A stretch of 7,003 nucleotides of DNA from Gemmatimonadota bacterium (GTDB lineage Bacteria; Gemmatimonadota; Gemmatimonadetes; Gemmatimonadales; GWC2-71-9): the NCBI GenBank assembly GCA_003220855.1, contig QHTP01000210.1, forward strand, positions 1 to 7,003, in the 5' to 3' direction. Below are positions 1 to 6,425 of the stretch, in pieces (within the stretch, counting starts at the first letter, position 1; each line of letters starts with the position of its first letter). Under the pieces are notes generated by a model. The model was not told where the DNA came from. It was given only the letters and a program-made list of their open reading frames with translations, and ran no database searches. The position numbers and the translations under genes were made by a program.

Positions 1-1
1 C

Positions 2-835
2 CTGGGCGCGAACGTCTCGGGCGACACGCTGCGCATCGAGCTGCTGCGGCCGAGCTTCCGCATAGACAATGTCGTGCTCACGTCGTGCAAGGCGGTCACC
101 GTCGATATGCAGTCGTTCGGTCTGGGTGACCAGACGTTCGTGCGCAACACCGGCAACTTCACCCACGCGTTCGTCGGAGAGGGTGGTACGATCTCCACGG
201 CGTTCGCGCGCGTGTTCGCCTACTCGGCGAAAGACACGTTGAAAACGCCAGCCAGCGCCTGCAGTCATCTGGGCGTCATCCCCGACGCAGGCACCGACGA
301 TCAGGACCTTGGCATGTCGCCGGGGACGCACGTCAGCGACTTCATCAGCAACACCGGCGTCCACGTCGTGGCGGTGGCCACCAACTTCAACGGTCTCACC
401 AACCTGGTGCGCGCTGGAACGGACTCGATCTATTATCTCGACCAAGGGTTGCGGTTGTCGGGCACGTCGTCCGCCGGGTCGGCGACGCCCGGGATGGACA
501 TGAACTACAATCACGCGTTCGACCCGGCCGCCAACTGCGCGCCGACGTGCGGCGGCGGCTCAGGCAACACCACTGAGCGCATGGTGTTCGCCGCGTCGCC
601 CGACACGACCATCCGCGTGTTCGACACCTATTTCTTCAATCAACAGAAGCGCATCCAGACACGCGATCCGATCATCGGCCCGCTGCGGGTGGCCAAAGAC
701 AGCGTGGCCGGCCAACCGGCGACACAGCTGCTGTTCGGGATCACGCCACGCGGACTGGTGGTGATCACGCTCCCGAGCATCACGAACATCAACGCGCAAG
801 CGCCTCCCGCCGGGTGGCGGCCCTTCAAGCCGTGA
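2..835 (+). CDS. C-terminal part of a hypothetical, probably secreted all-beta protein
   Basis: The reading frame is open from the left edge to a TGA at 833-835, so about 277 C-terminal residues are visible and the true start lies outside the window. A GTG at 74 is the first start-like codon, but the frame and protein-like composition continue upstream of it, so I treat the gene as truncated by the window. I do not recognise the family. The sequence is rich in Gly, Thr, Asp and Val with short alternating hydrophobic strands. Segments such as DSIYYLDQGLRL, TIRVFDTYFF and RGLVVITLP resemble blades of beta-propeller or YVTN/NHL-type repeats, one of them followed by the charged stretch RDPIIGPLRVAKD. 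A CAPTC pair near residue 180 of the visible part may form a disulphide, which would fit an exported protein. No membrane segment is visible. The gene is followed by a strong terminator, so it is probably transcribed separately from the aro genes. Fold and location are inference. Confidence 0.6.
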   Translation: MGANVSGDTLRIELLRPSFRIDNVVLTSCKAVTVDMQSFGLGDQTFVRNTGNFTHAFVGEGGTISTAFARVFAYSAKDTLKTPASACSHLGVIPDAGTDDQDLGMSPGTHVSDFISNTGVHVVAVATNFNGLTNLVRAGTDSIYYLDQGLRLSGTSSAGSATPGMDMNYNHAFDPAANCAPTCGGGSGNTTERMVFAASPDTTIRVFDTYFFNQQKRIQTRDPIIGPLRVAKDSVAGQPATQLLFGITPRGLVVITLPSITNINAQAPPAGWRPFKP

Positions 836-843
836 CCCCGTCT

Positions 844-857
844 TGAACGGTGAACGG
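844..857 (+). repeat. tandem heptamer, two copies
   Basis: TGAACGG occurs twice head to tail just after the upstream gene's stop and just before the terminator stem. Two copies are few and could be chance. It is listed because a second heptamer-based repeat sits in the same window at 6336-6409, and its unit (AACGCGG) also contains AACG. Confidence 0.4.
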
Positions 858-899
858 AACACGAGAGCCCGGCGCGGAGTCGGGCTCGCGTGTTATTAT
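858..899 (+). terminator. intrinsic (Rho-independent) terminator after the hypothetical gene
   Basis: The arms 858-871 and 881-894 pair as 6 bp (AACACG/CGTGTT), one A-G mismatch, then 7 bp (GAGCCCG/CGGGCTC), around a 9-nt loop at 872-880. The 3' side runs into TTATTAT, an AT-rich stretch that is conspicuous in this GC-rich DNA. GC-rich stem plus T-rich tail, 22 nt after a stop codon, is the standard terminator layout. It should end transcription of the upstream gene. The tail is short and interrupted by A residues, so efficiency cannot be judged by eye. Confidence 0.75.
891..899 (+). promoter_or_regulatory. extended -10 promoter for the aroC operon
   Basis: The string TGTTATTAT contains TATTAT (894-899), five of six matches to the TATAAT -10 box, directly preceded by the TGn extended -10 motif. 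No -35 box is visible 16-18 bp upstream, which is tolerated at extended -10 promoters. Transcription would start about 6-8 nt after the box, at about 905-908, that is, at or next to the aroC ATG at 908. The promoter overlaps the tail of the upstream terminator. It is read from the sequence only. Confidence 0.5.
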
Positions 900-907
900 C
901 GACAGCT

Positions 908-2086
908 ATGACCTTCCGCTTCACCACCGCGGGTGAGTCGCACGGGCGCGGCCTCGTGGGAATCCTCGAGGGCATCCCCGCCGGGTTGCCCGTGTCGGCC
1001 GAGCGGATCAACGTCGAGCTGAAGCGGCGCATGGGCGGCTACGGCCGCGGCGCCCGCATGAAGATCGAGTCCGACCAGATCGAATGGCTCGGTGGCGTGC
1101 GCGCGGGCGAGACGCTGGGCTCGCCCATCGCGATGCTCGTGTGGAACCGCGACTGGGAGCACTGGCAGGACGTGATGGCCGCCGAGGCAGACGCGCCCGG
1201 CGCGGAGCGGCGGCGTCAGGTCACGCGCCCCCGCCCGGGGCACGCCGATCTCGCGGGCTCGCTCAAATACGACCGCCGCGACGCGCGCGACATCCTGGAG
1301 CGGGCCAGTGCACGCGAGACGGTGGCCCGGGTCGCCTGCGGCGCGGTGTGCAAGCTGCTGCTGGAACACTTTGGCGTGGAGATCGGTTCGCACGTCGTCG
1401 AGCTGGGCGGCGTAACCGCAACGTACCACGCACCACTCCCCACGCCTTTGAACCAGGCCGCGGACGCCAGCCTAGTGCGGTGCCTCGACCCTGAAGCGGA
1501 GCGGGAAATGATCGCCCGGATCGACGCGGCGCAGGCGGCGGGCGACACGCTCGGCGGCGTGGTCGAAGTGATCGCTGTCGGGCTCCCCGTGGGCCTCGGC
1601 TCGCACGTGTCCTGGGACGCGAAGCTCGACGGCCGCCTGGCTCAGGCGCTCATGTCCATCCCGGCGGTGAAAGCCGTGGAGCTCGGCCTCGGCTTCGAGG
1701 CGGCGCGCCGCAAGGGCTCCGAGGTGCACGACGAGATCCTCCCCGGCTTGAGCCGGGCCACCAACCGGGCGGGCGGCACGGAGGGGGGCATGACCACGGG
1801 CGAGCCGCTCGTCGCGCGCGTCGCGATGAAGCCGATTTCCACGCTGATGTCGCCGCTGCGCACCGTGGACCTGAAGACGGGCGGCCCGGCGCAGGCGCAG
1901 TCGGAGCGGTCAGATGTAACGGCGGTGCCGGCCATGGGGGTCATTGCGGAGGCGATGGTCTCGCTGGTGCTCGCCCAGGCGCTGCTCGAAAAGTTCGGGG
2001 GCGACGCCTTGAGCGAGACCAGGCGGAATTTCGAGGGGTACGTCGCTCAGGTGCGCGCGCGCACCCCCAAAGGGGCGGCGTCGTGA
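908..2086 (+). CDS. aroC: chorismate synthase
   Basis: Chorismate synthase catalyses the last shikimate-pathway step, the anti-1,4-elimination of phosphate from 5-enolpyruvylshikimate-3-phosphate to give chorismate, using reduced FMN that is not consumed. It is cytosolic. The 392-residue product carries the family signatures in order: TTAGESHGRGLVG near the N-terminus with catalytic His12; GYGRGARMKIESDQIEWLGG and SPIAMLVWNRDW; RPRPGHADLAGSLKY with the second catalytic His112, followed by ILERASARETVARVA; RATNRAGGTEGGMTTGEPL around residue 290; and SERSDVTAVPA near the end. The usual Cys in ERSDVCAVPA is Thr here. The length matches the longer form seen in Firmicutes, Thermus and Actinobacteria (E. 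coli has about 360). I chose ATG 908 because it gives the standard MTFRFTTAGESHG start. An in-frame GTG at 890 would add six residues and lies at the base of the terminator stem. No Shine-Dalgarno is seen before 908, so the message may be leaderless. It overlaps aroK by 4 nt. Confidence 0.97.
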   Translation: MTFRFTTAGESHGRGLVGILEGIPAGLPVSAERINVELKRRMGGYGRGARMKIESDQIEWLGGVRAGETLGSPIAMLVWNRDWEHWQDVMAAEADAPGAERRRQVTRPRPGHADLAGSLKYDRRDARDILERASARETVARVACGAVCKLLLEHFGVEIGSHVVELGGVTATYHAPLPTPLNQAADASLVRCLDPEAEREMIARIDAAQAAGDTLGGVVEVIAVGLPVGLGSHVSWDAKLDGRLAQALMSIPAVKAVELGLGFEAARRKGSEVHDEILPGLSRATNRAGGTEGGMTTGEPLVARVAMKPISTLMSPLRTVDLKTGGPAQAQSERSDVTAVPAMGVIAEAMVSLVLAQALLEKFGGDALSETRRNFEGYVAQVRARTPKGAAS

Positions 2087-2601
2087 AGCGGCACGTCGTG
2101 CTCATCGGGCTGCCGGGATCGGGCAAGACCACCGTCGGCCGGCTGGCGGCGGAGCAGCTGCAGGCGGGCTTCGTCGACGTCGACGGGATCATCGCGCGGC
2201 GCGAGGGGAAGCCGATCACCATGATCTTTGCCGAAAAGGGCGAGGCGGCGTTCCGGGAAATGGAGCGCAAAGAAATGGAGACGGCGCTCGGCGCTGCGCC
2301 CGCGGTCGTCGCTCCGGGAGGCGGATGGGCCGCACAACCCGGCGCGATCGAAGAGGCGCGCCGTTGCGCACTCGTGATCTACCTGCGCGCCCGGCCCGAG
2401 ACGGCGGCACAGCGCGCCGCGCCCGAGGGAACCCGTCCGTTGTTACTGGGAGAGGATCCCGTGGCGCGGATGCGGCAGCTCTTGAAGGAGCGCGAGCCGT
2501 TCTACCGTAACGCGCACGCGGAGGTCGACACCGATCGTAAGACACCGTCCCAGGTGTCGTTCGAGGTCGTCAGGCTTGCGCAATCGAGTGCGGGATGGTA
2601 A
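2083..2601 (+). CDS. aroK: shikimate kinase
   Basis: Shikimate kinase uses ATP to phosphorylate the 3-hydroxyl of shikimate, the fifth step of chorismate synthesis, two steps before AroC. The 172-residue product has the family layout: a P-loop GLPGSGKTT at residues 9-17, a DVD motif with Asp34 for shikimate binding, FREME with Arg58, the GGG triplet at 79-81, a lid containing TRPLL with Arg118, and the adenine-loop/substrate region REPFYRNA with Arg137. All the expected shikimate contacts are present, which argues against a gluconate or adenylate kinase. Length is normal for AroK/AroL. The GTG start overlaps the aroC stop as GTGA, with a purine-rich AAAGGGG about 7 nt upstream, indicating translational coupling to aroC. 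aroK versus aroL naming cannot be decided from sequence; aroK is the usual default. Confidence 0.95.
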   Translation: MKRHVVLIGLPGSGKTTVGRLAAEQLQAGFVDVDGIIARREGKPITMIFAEKGEAAFREMERKEMETALGAAPAVVAPGGGWAAQPGAIEEARRCALVIYLRARPETAAQRAAPEGTRPLLLGEDPVARMRQLLKEREPFYRNAHAEVDTDRKTPSQVSFEVVRLAQSSAGW

Positions 2602-2625
2602 AGATGCGCTCTCGTGTCGTTTGAC

Positions 2626-2631
2626 GAAGGA
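2626..2631 (+). promoter_or_regulatory. ribosome binding site of topA
   Basis: GAAGGA lies 7 nt before the GTG at 2639 and is a good Shine-Dalgarno match. It decides the topA start: the nearby ATG at 2635 is out of frame and hits a stop after four codons, and no other in-frame start is as well placed. It sits in the 37-nt gap after aroK, which contains no terminator hairpin. Confidence 0.7.
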
Positions 2632-2638
2632 TTGATGC

Positions 2639-5032
2639 GTGACTGCTAAGAAGCGTAGCGTGAAGCTCGAAACCGAGGCGCCGGCGGCGACGGATGTCGT
2701 CGAGCCGGCGAAGCCCAAGAAGCGCGCACGGGCGCCCAAAGCGTCCGCCGCGGCGGGCGGGAGAGGCGCGCTCGTCGTAGTGGAGTCGCCCACCAAGGCG
2801 AAGACCATCGGGAAGTACCTCGGCGCGGGCTACACCGTGAAGGCGACCGTGGGGCACGTGCGCGACCTGCCGCAGCGCAAGCTGGGCGTGGACGTGGAAC
2901 ACGGCTTCACGCCCGAATACGTCACCATCAAGGAGAAGGCGAAGACCCTCGCCGAGATCAAGAAGGCGGCCAAGGCGTCGGACCGCGTCCTCCTCGCCAC
3001 CGATCCGGACCGCGAGGGCGAGGCCATCGCGTGGCACGTCGCGAGCCAGCTGGGCAACGGAGCGGGGGGCAAGGTGCGGCGCGTCCTGTTTCACGAGATC
3101 ACCAAGGACGCGATCGCCCACGCCCTCGCCAACCCCCTCGACATCGACCAGCGCAAAGTGGACGCCCAGCAGGCGCGGCGTGTGCTCGACCGTCTGGTGG
3201 GCTACAAGACGTCGCCGCTCCTGTGGAAGAGCATCAAGACCGGCCTCTCGGCGGGTCGGGTGCAGACCGTCGCGCTGCGGCTGATCTGCGAGCGCGAGGA
3301 CGAGATCCGCAAGTTCGTGCCGCAGGAGTACTGGACCATCGAGGCCGATCTCGAGAAGGACGGCCAGGGGTTCCAGGCCCGGCTGCACAAGCTCGACGGC
3401 AAGAAACCCGAGATCAAAGACGAAGCGACCGCCCGCGCGATCGTCGCGGACGCGCTCAACATTCCGTTCAAAGTCACAGCGGTCGAGACGGGCGAGCGCC
3501 GCCGCGCGGCACCGCCGCCGTTCCGCACCAGCACGCTGCAGCAGGAAGCCGCCAAGCAGCTGGGCTTCTCGGCCGCGGTCACCATGCGGCTCGCCCAGCA
3601 GCTGTACGAGGGGATCGAGGTCGGCGAAGAGGGCCCCGTGGGCCTCATCACCTACATGCGGACCGACTCGGTGCGCGTGGCCGATTCGGCCATCGCCCAG
3701 GCGCGCGAGTACATCGGCAAGGAATACGGCAAGCCCTACCTGCCCGACGCACCGGTGATGCACAAGGGGGGGAAGAGCACGGCCCGCGTGCAGGATGCCC
3801 ACGAGGCGATCCGGCCCACCGACGTGCCGCGGCGCCCGGACGACCTGAAACAGTACCTCGACTCGCGCCAGTTCAAGCTGTACCAGCTGATCTGGCGGCG
3901 GTTCGTGGCGTCGCAGATGACGCCGGCGGTGTTCGAGACCACCAAAGTCGACTTCGACCTGGCCGGGGGCCGCTACGTGTTCCGGGCCACCGGGTCGCGG
4001 GTGCTGTTCGACGGTTACCACGTGCTGTATCACGAGGCCCACGAGCCCGAGGAAGGGAAGACGCTCGAGGACCTGCCGCCGATCCCGCCGCTCGCGCAGG
4101 GCGACGTCGTCACGGTCAAGCAGATCACGCCTAACCAGCATTTCACCGAGCCACCGCCGCGGTTCAGCGAGGCGAGTCTGGTGAAGGAGCTCGAGCGGCT
4201 GGGCATCGGCCGCCCGTCCACCTACGCGAGCATCATCTCGACGCTCAAGACACGCTGGTACGCCACGGCCAAGGATCGCCGCTTCGCGCCCACGCCGTTG
4301 GGCGAAACCGTGTGGCAGGTGATGAAGCGCTCGTTCCCCGACGTGTTCGAGGTGGGCTTCACGGCCCAGATGGAAGACGAGCTCGACAAGGTCGAAGAAG
4401 GCGACCTCGCGTGGCAGCAGGTGCTGGGCGACTTCTGGGGGCCGTTCGCCAAGGCGCTCGACGCGGTCGACGTCCAGAAACTGATCCACGAGGTGCACGA
4501 CCTGTCGGAGCTGCACAAGGAGAAGTGCCCGACCTGCGGGAGCGGCCTGGTGGTAAAGAGCGGGCGCTTCGGGCCGTTCATCGCGTGCGCGCGCTACCCC
4601 GAGTGCCGCTTCACGCGGCCGCTGCGGCGCGACCGGGTGCCGGACAAGCCGACCAACGAGATCTGTCAGGAATGCGGAGCGCCGATGGTCATCAAGACCG
4701 GCCGCTACGGCGAATTCCTCGCGTGCACGCGCTTCCCCGCCTGCAAGCACACGCGTCCCGTGCCGCTCGGCGTGAAGTGCCCGAAGTGCGGCGTGGGCGA
4801 TCTGGCGGAACGCCGCACCAGGAAGGGGCGCAACTTCTTCGGGTGCCTGCGCTATCCCGAGTGCGACTACTCGACGTGGAACCGGCCGGTCCCGGTCGCC
4901 TGCCCGAGCTGCGGCTTCCTCGGCATGGAGGAAAAGCAGACCAAGGCGAAGGGAGTGTCACGCAAGTGTCTGAAGTGCGGACACGAACTGATCGTGGAGG
5001 AGGCGGCGCCAGCGGAGTCGGTGGCGACCTGA
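2639..5032 (+). CDS. topA: DNA topoisomerase I (type IA)
   Basis: This enzyme relaxes negatively supercoiled DNA by cutting one strand through a 5'-phosphotyrosine link and passing the other strand; no ATP is needed. The product has 797 residues. The TOPRIM domain begins with LVVVESPTKAKTI (Glu49) and holds the metal-binding DPDREGEAIAWH motif (Asp122, Asp124, Glu126). TGLSAGRVQTVALRLI and the active-site block LITYMRTDS follow, with catalytic Tyr339 (Tyr319 in E. coli). ERLGIGRPSTYASII marks the later core. The C-terminus carries four four-cysteine zinc ribbons with cysteines at 630/633/650/656, 676/679/696/702, 714/717/736/742 and 755/758/777/780. The first ~42 residues are a Lys/Ala/Pro-rich tail not found in the catalytic core, probably disordered. 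The gene is preceded by aroK (37 nt) and its TGA overlaps the probable trmFO start. It is certainly TopA rather than TopB, given the start of the TOPRIM domain and the zinc ribbons. Confidence 0.97.
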   Translation: MTAKKRSVKLETEAPAATDVVEPAKPKKRARAPKASAAAGGRGALVVVESPTKAKTIGKYLGAGYTVKATVGHVRDLPQRKLGVDVEHGFTPEYVTIKEKAKTLAEIKKAAKASDRVLLATDPDREGEAIAWHVASQLGNGAGGKVRRVLFHEITKDAIAHALANPLDIDQRKVDAQQARRVLDRLVGYKTSPLLWKSIKTGLSAGRVQTVALRLICEREDEIRKFVPQEYWTIEADLEKDGQGFQARLHKLDGKKPEIKDEATARAIVADALNIPFKVTAVETGERRRAAPPPFRTSTLQQEAAKQLGFSAAVTMRLAQQLYEGIEVGEEGPVGLITYMRTDSVRVADSAIAQAREYIGKEYGKPYLPDAPVMHKGGKSTARVQDAHEAIRPTDVPRRPDDLKQYLDSRQFKLYQLIWRRFVASQMTPAVFETTKVDFDLAGGRYVFRATGSRVLFDGYHVLYHEAHEPEEGKTLEDLPPIPPLAQGDVVTVKQITPNQHFTEPPPRFSEASLVKELERLGIGRPSTYASIISTLKTRWYATAKDRRFAPTPLGETVWQVMKRSFPDVFEVGFTAQMEDELDKVEEGDLAWQQVLGDFWGPFAKALDAVDVQKLIHEVHDLSELHKEKCPTCGSGLVVKSGRFGPFIACARYPECRFTRPLRRDRVPDKPTNEICQECGAPMVIKTGRYGEFLACTRFPACKHTRPVPLGVKCPKCGVGDLAERRTRKGRNFFGCLRYPECDYSTWNRPVPVACPSCGFLGMEEKQTKAKGVSRKCLKCGHELIVEEAAPAESVAT

Positions 5033-6417
5033 GGGCCGTCGTCGTGGGAGGCGGGCTCGCCGGGAGCGAGGCCGCCTGGGCGCTGGCCGAGCGCGGCGTC
5101 GCGGTCACGCTGCACGAGATGCGGCCCGTCCGCATGACCGCGGCGCACCAGACCGATCGGTTTGCCGAGCTCGTCTGCTCCAACTCCTTCAAGTCCGTCG
5201 AGCTCACCAACGCGCACGGCCTGCTCAAGGCCGAGATGCGGCGGCTGTCGAGCGTCGTGCTCGACGCCGCCGATCAGGCGCGTGTGCCGGGCGGCGCCGC
5301 GCTGGCGGTGGACCGCGTCGTCTTCGCGCGGGGCGTGCACGAGCGCATCGCGGGTCACCCCCGCATCACCGTACAGCGCGGCGAGGTGACCGATCTCCCC
5401 TCGCCCGGCGTCGTCGCCACCGGCCCGCTCACGTCCGAGGCGCTCGCCGCCCGGATCGCCCGCCGGCTCGACGCCAGCGCGCTCGCGTTTTTCGACGCCA
5501 TCGCCCCCATCGTGTCGGGGGACTCGCTCGACCACGACCGGTTGTTCCGCGCGTCGCGCTACGGCAAGGGTGGGGGCGACGACTACCTCAACGCACCGTT
5601 TACCGAGGAACTGTACGACGCATTTGTCACCGCGTTGCGGACCGGCGAGCAGTACCAGCCACACCACGAGTTCGACAAGACGCCGTACTTCGAGGGATGC
5701 TTGCCCGTGGAGGAGATGGCCGCGCGCGGGCGCGACGTGTTGCGCTTCGGCCCGATGAAGCCGGTGGGCTTGACTGACCCCGGGCGCAAACCCGGGGAGA
5801 ACCAACCCTACGCCGTAGTGCAGCTGCGCCAGGAAGACCGTGCGGGGCAGATGTGGAACCTCGTCGGCTTCCAGACGCGCCTCAAGGTCCCCGACCAGCA
5901 GCGCGTGTTCCGGATGATTCCAGGGCTCGAGCACGCGGAGTTCCTGCGCTTCGGCAGCATCCACCGCAACGCGTACATCAATGCGCCGCGCGCGCTCACG
6001 GCGCACCTCTCGGCCAAGGACGACCCGCAGCTGCTGTTCGCCGGGCAGCTCACGGGCGTGGAGGGATACACGGAGTCGGCGGCCACGGGAATCCTCGCCG
6101 GCATCAACCTGGCGCGGCTGCTCGCGGGCGGCGAGGCCCTGGTCCCCCCGCCCACGACCATGCTCGGCGCGTTGTACCGCTACGTCCACACGGCCGACCC
6201 GGAGCATTTCCAGCCGATGAACGCCAACTTCGGGCTGCTCGAGCCGCTCGATCGGGAGGTACGCGACAAAGCGAAGAAGAGGGAGCTCCTCGTCGAACGG
6301 GCGCTGGCGGATATGGACAGGTTCGCGCAGCAGGCGAACGCGGAAGTCGGAACGCGGAACGCGGAACCGAGGGCTGAGACTTCTGTTCCGCGTTCCGACT
6401 TCCGCGTTCCGCGTTGA
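5029..6417 (+). CDS. trmFO: methylenetetrahydrofolate-tRNA-(uracil-5-)-methyltransferase
   Basis: TrmFO makes 5-methyluridine at position 54 of the tRNA T-loop, taking the carbon from 5,10-methylenetetrahydrofolate and reducing it with FADH2. The FAD-binding VVVGGGLAGSEAAW motif is at the N-terminus, followed by RPVRMTAAHQTDRFAELVCSNSFKS with Cys50 and FEGCLPVEEMA with Cys224, the two conserved cysteines (Cys53 and Cys226 in B. subtilis). PYAVVQLRQED, NLVGFQTRL, RMIPGLEHAEF, HRNAYINAP and GQLTGVEGYTESAATGILAGIN are the usual later blocks. The start is uncertain. No ATG, GTG or TTG gives the standard N-terminus; CTG at 5029, overlapping the topA stop as CTGA, does. GTG at 4966 (AAGGGAG about 10 nt upstream) or 4975 would add a Gly-rich 18-21-residue leader, and GTG at 5044 would cut into the FAD motif. 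Residues 1-436 match the family length (about 435); the last 26 residues come from a palindromic repeat. It lies between topA and xerC as in Bacillus. Confidence 0.93.
   Translation: MRAVVVGGGLAGSEAAWALAERGVAVTLHEMRPVRMTAAHQTDRFAELVCSNSFKSVELTNAHGLLKAEMRRLSSVVLDAADQARVPGGAALAVDRVVFARGVHERIAGHPRITVQRGEVTDLPSPGVVATGPLTSEALAARIARRLDASALAFFDAIAPIVSGDSLDHDRLFRASRYGKGGGDDYLNAPFTEELYDAFVTALRTGEQYQPHHEFDKTPYFEGCLPVEEMAARGRDVLRFGPMKPVGLTDPGRKPGENQPYAVVQLRQEDRAGQMWNLVGFQTRLKVPDQQRVFRMIPGLEHAEFLRFGSIHRNAYINAPRALTAHLSAKDDPQLLFAGQLTGVEGYTESAATGILAGINLARLLAGGEALVPPPTTMLGALYRYVHTADPEHFQPMNANFGLLEPLDREVRDKAKKRELLVERALADMDRFAQQANAEVGTRNAEPRAETSVPRSDFRVPR
6336..6409 (+). repeat. heptamer-built inverted repeat inside the 3' end of trmFO
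   Basis: The arms 6336-6360 and 6385-6409 are perfect 25-bp reverse complements around a 24-nt loop. Each arm is built from 7-nt units: AACGCGG (A) and AAGTCGG (B). The left side reads A-B-A-A from 6337 to 6364. The right side, on the opposite strand, reads A-A-B-A across 6388-6415, so the two sets are shifted by one unit. The whole repeat lies in the trmFO reading frame and is translated as the last 26 residues, with NAEVGTRNAE from the left arm and VPRSDFRVPR from the right. The stop TGA takes its T from the last unit. No T-run follows, so this is not an intrinsic terminator. In RNA it should form a very stable hairpin. It resembles dispersed, REP-like or short tandem heptamer repeats; whether it recurs in the genome cannot be seen here. 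Confidence 0.85.
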
Positions 6418-6425
6418 TCCGTGCA

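Noticed and set aside
890..907. GTG 890 as the aroC start
   Set aside because: GGAG lies 10 nt upstream, but in the terminator loop, and the six extra residues precede a perfectly standard N-terminus at ATG 908.
1742..1757. 6-bp hairpin CCCGGC/GCCGGG in aroC
   Set aside because: It encodes conserved chorismate synthase residues and is short; expected by chance in DNA this GC-rich.
2621..2626. TTGACG as a -35 box for topA
   Set aside because: A matching -10 would fall inside the topA coding start, and the site overlaps the ribosome binding site; no TATAAT-like box is visible.
2570..4750. 726-residue open frame on the minus strand opposite topA
   Set aside because: It is the mirror of topA codons with GC-rich third positions. 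The translation is Arg/Leu/His-rich with no recognisable domain, and topA is certain on the + strand.
4312..5028. Upstream extension of the trmFO frame through the end of topA
   Set aside because: The frame is open only because of base composition; its translation is Arg/Gly-rich shadow of the topA zinc-ribbon codons. Real TrmFO sequence begins at about 5029.
6336..6409. Palindrome as an intrinsic terminator or a dif site for the adjacent Xer recombinase
   Set aside because: No T-run follows the stem, and the sequence bears no resemblance to the 28-bp dif consensus with its AT-rich centre. The repeat units are GC-rich heptamers.
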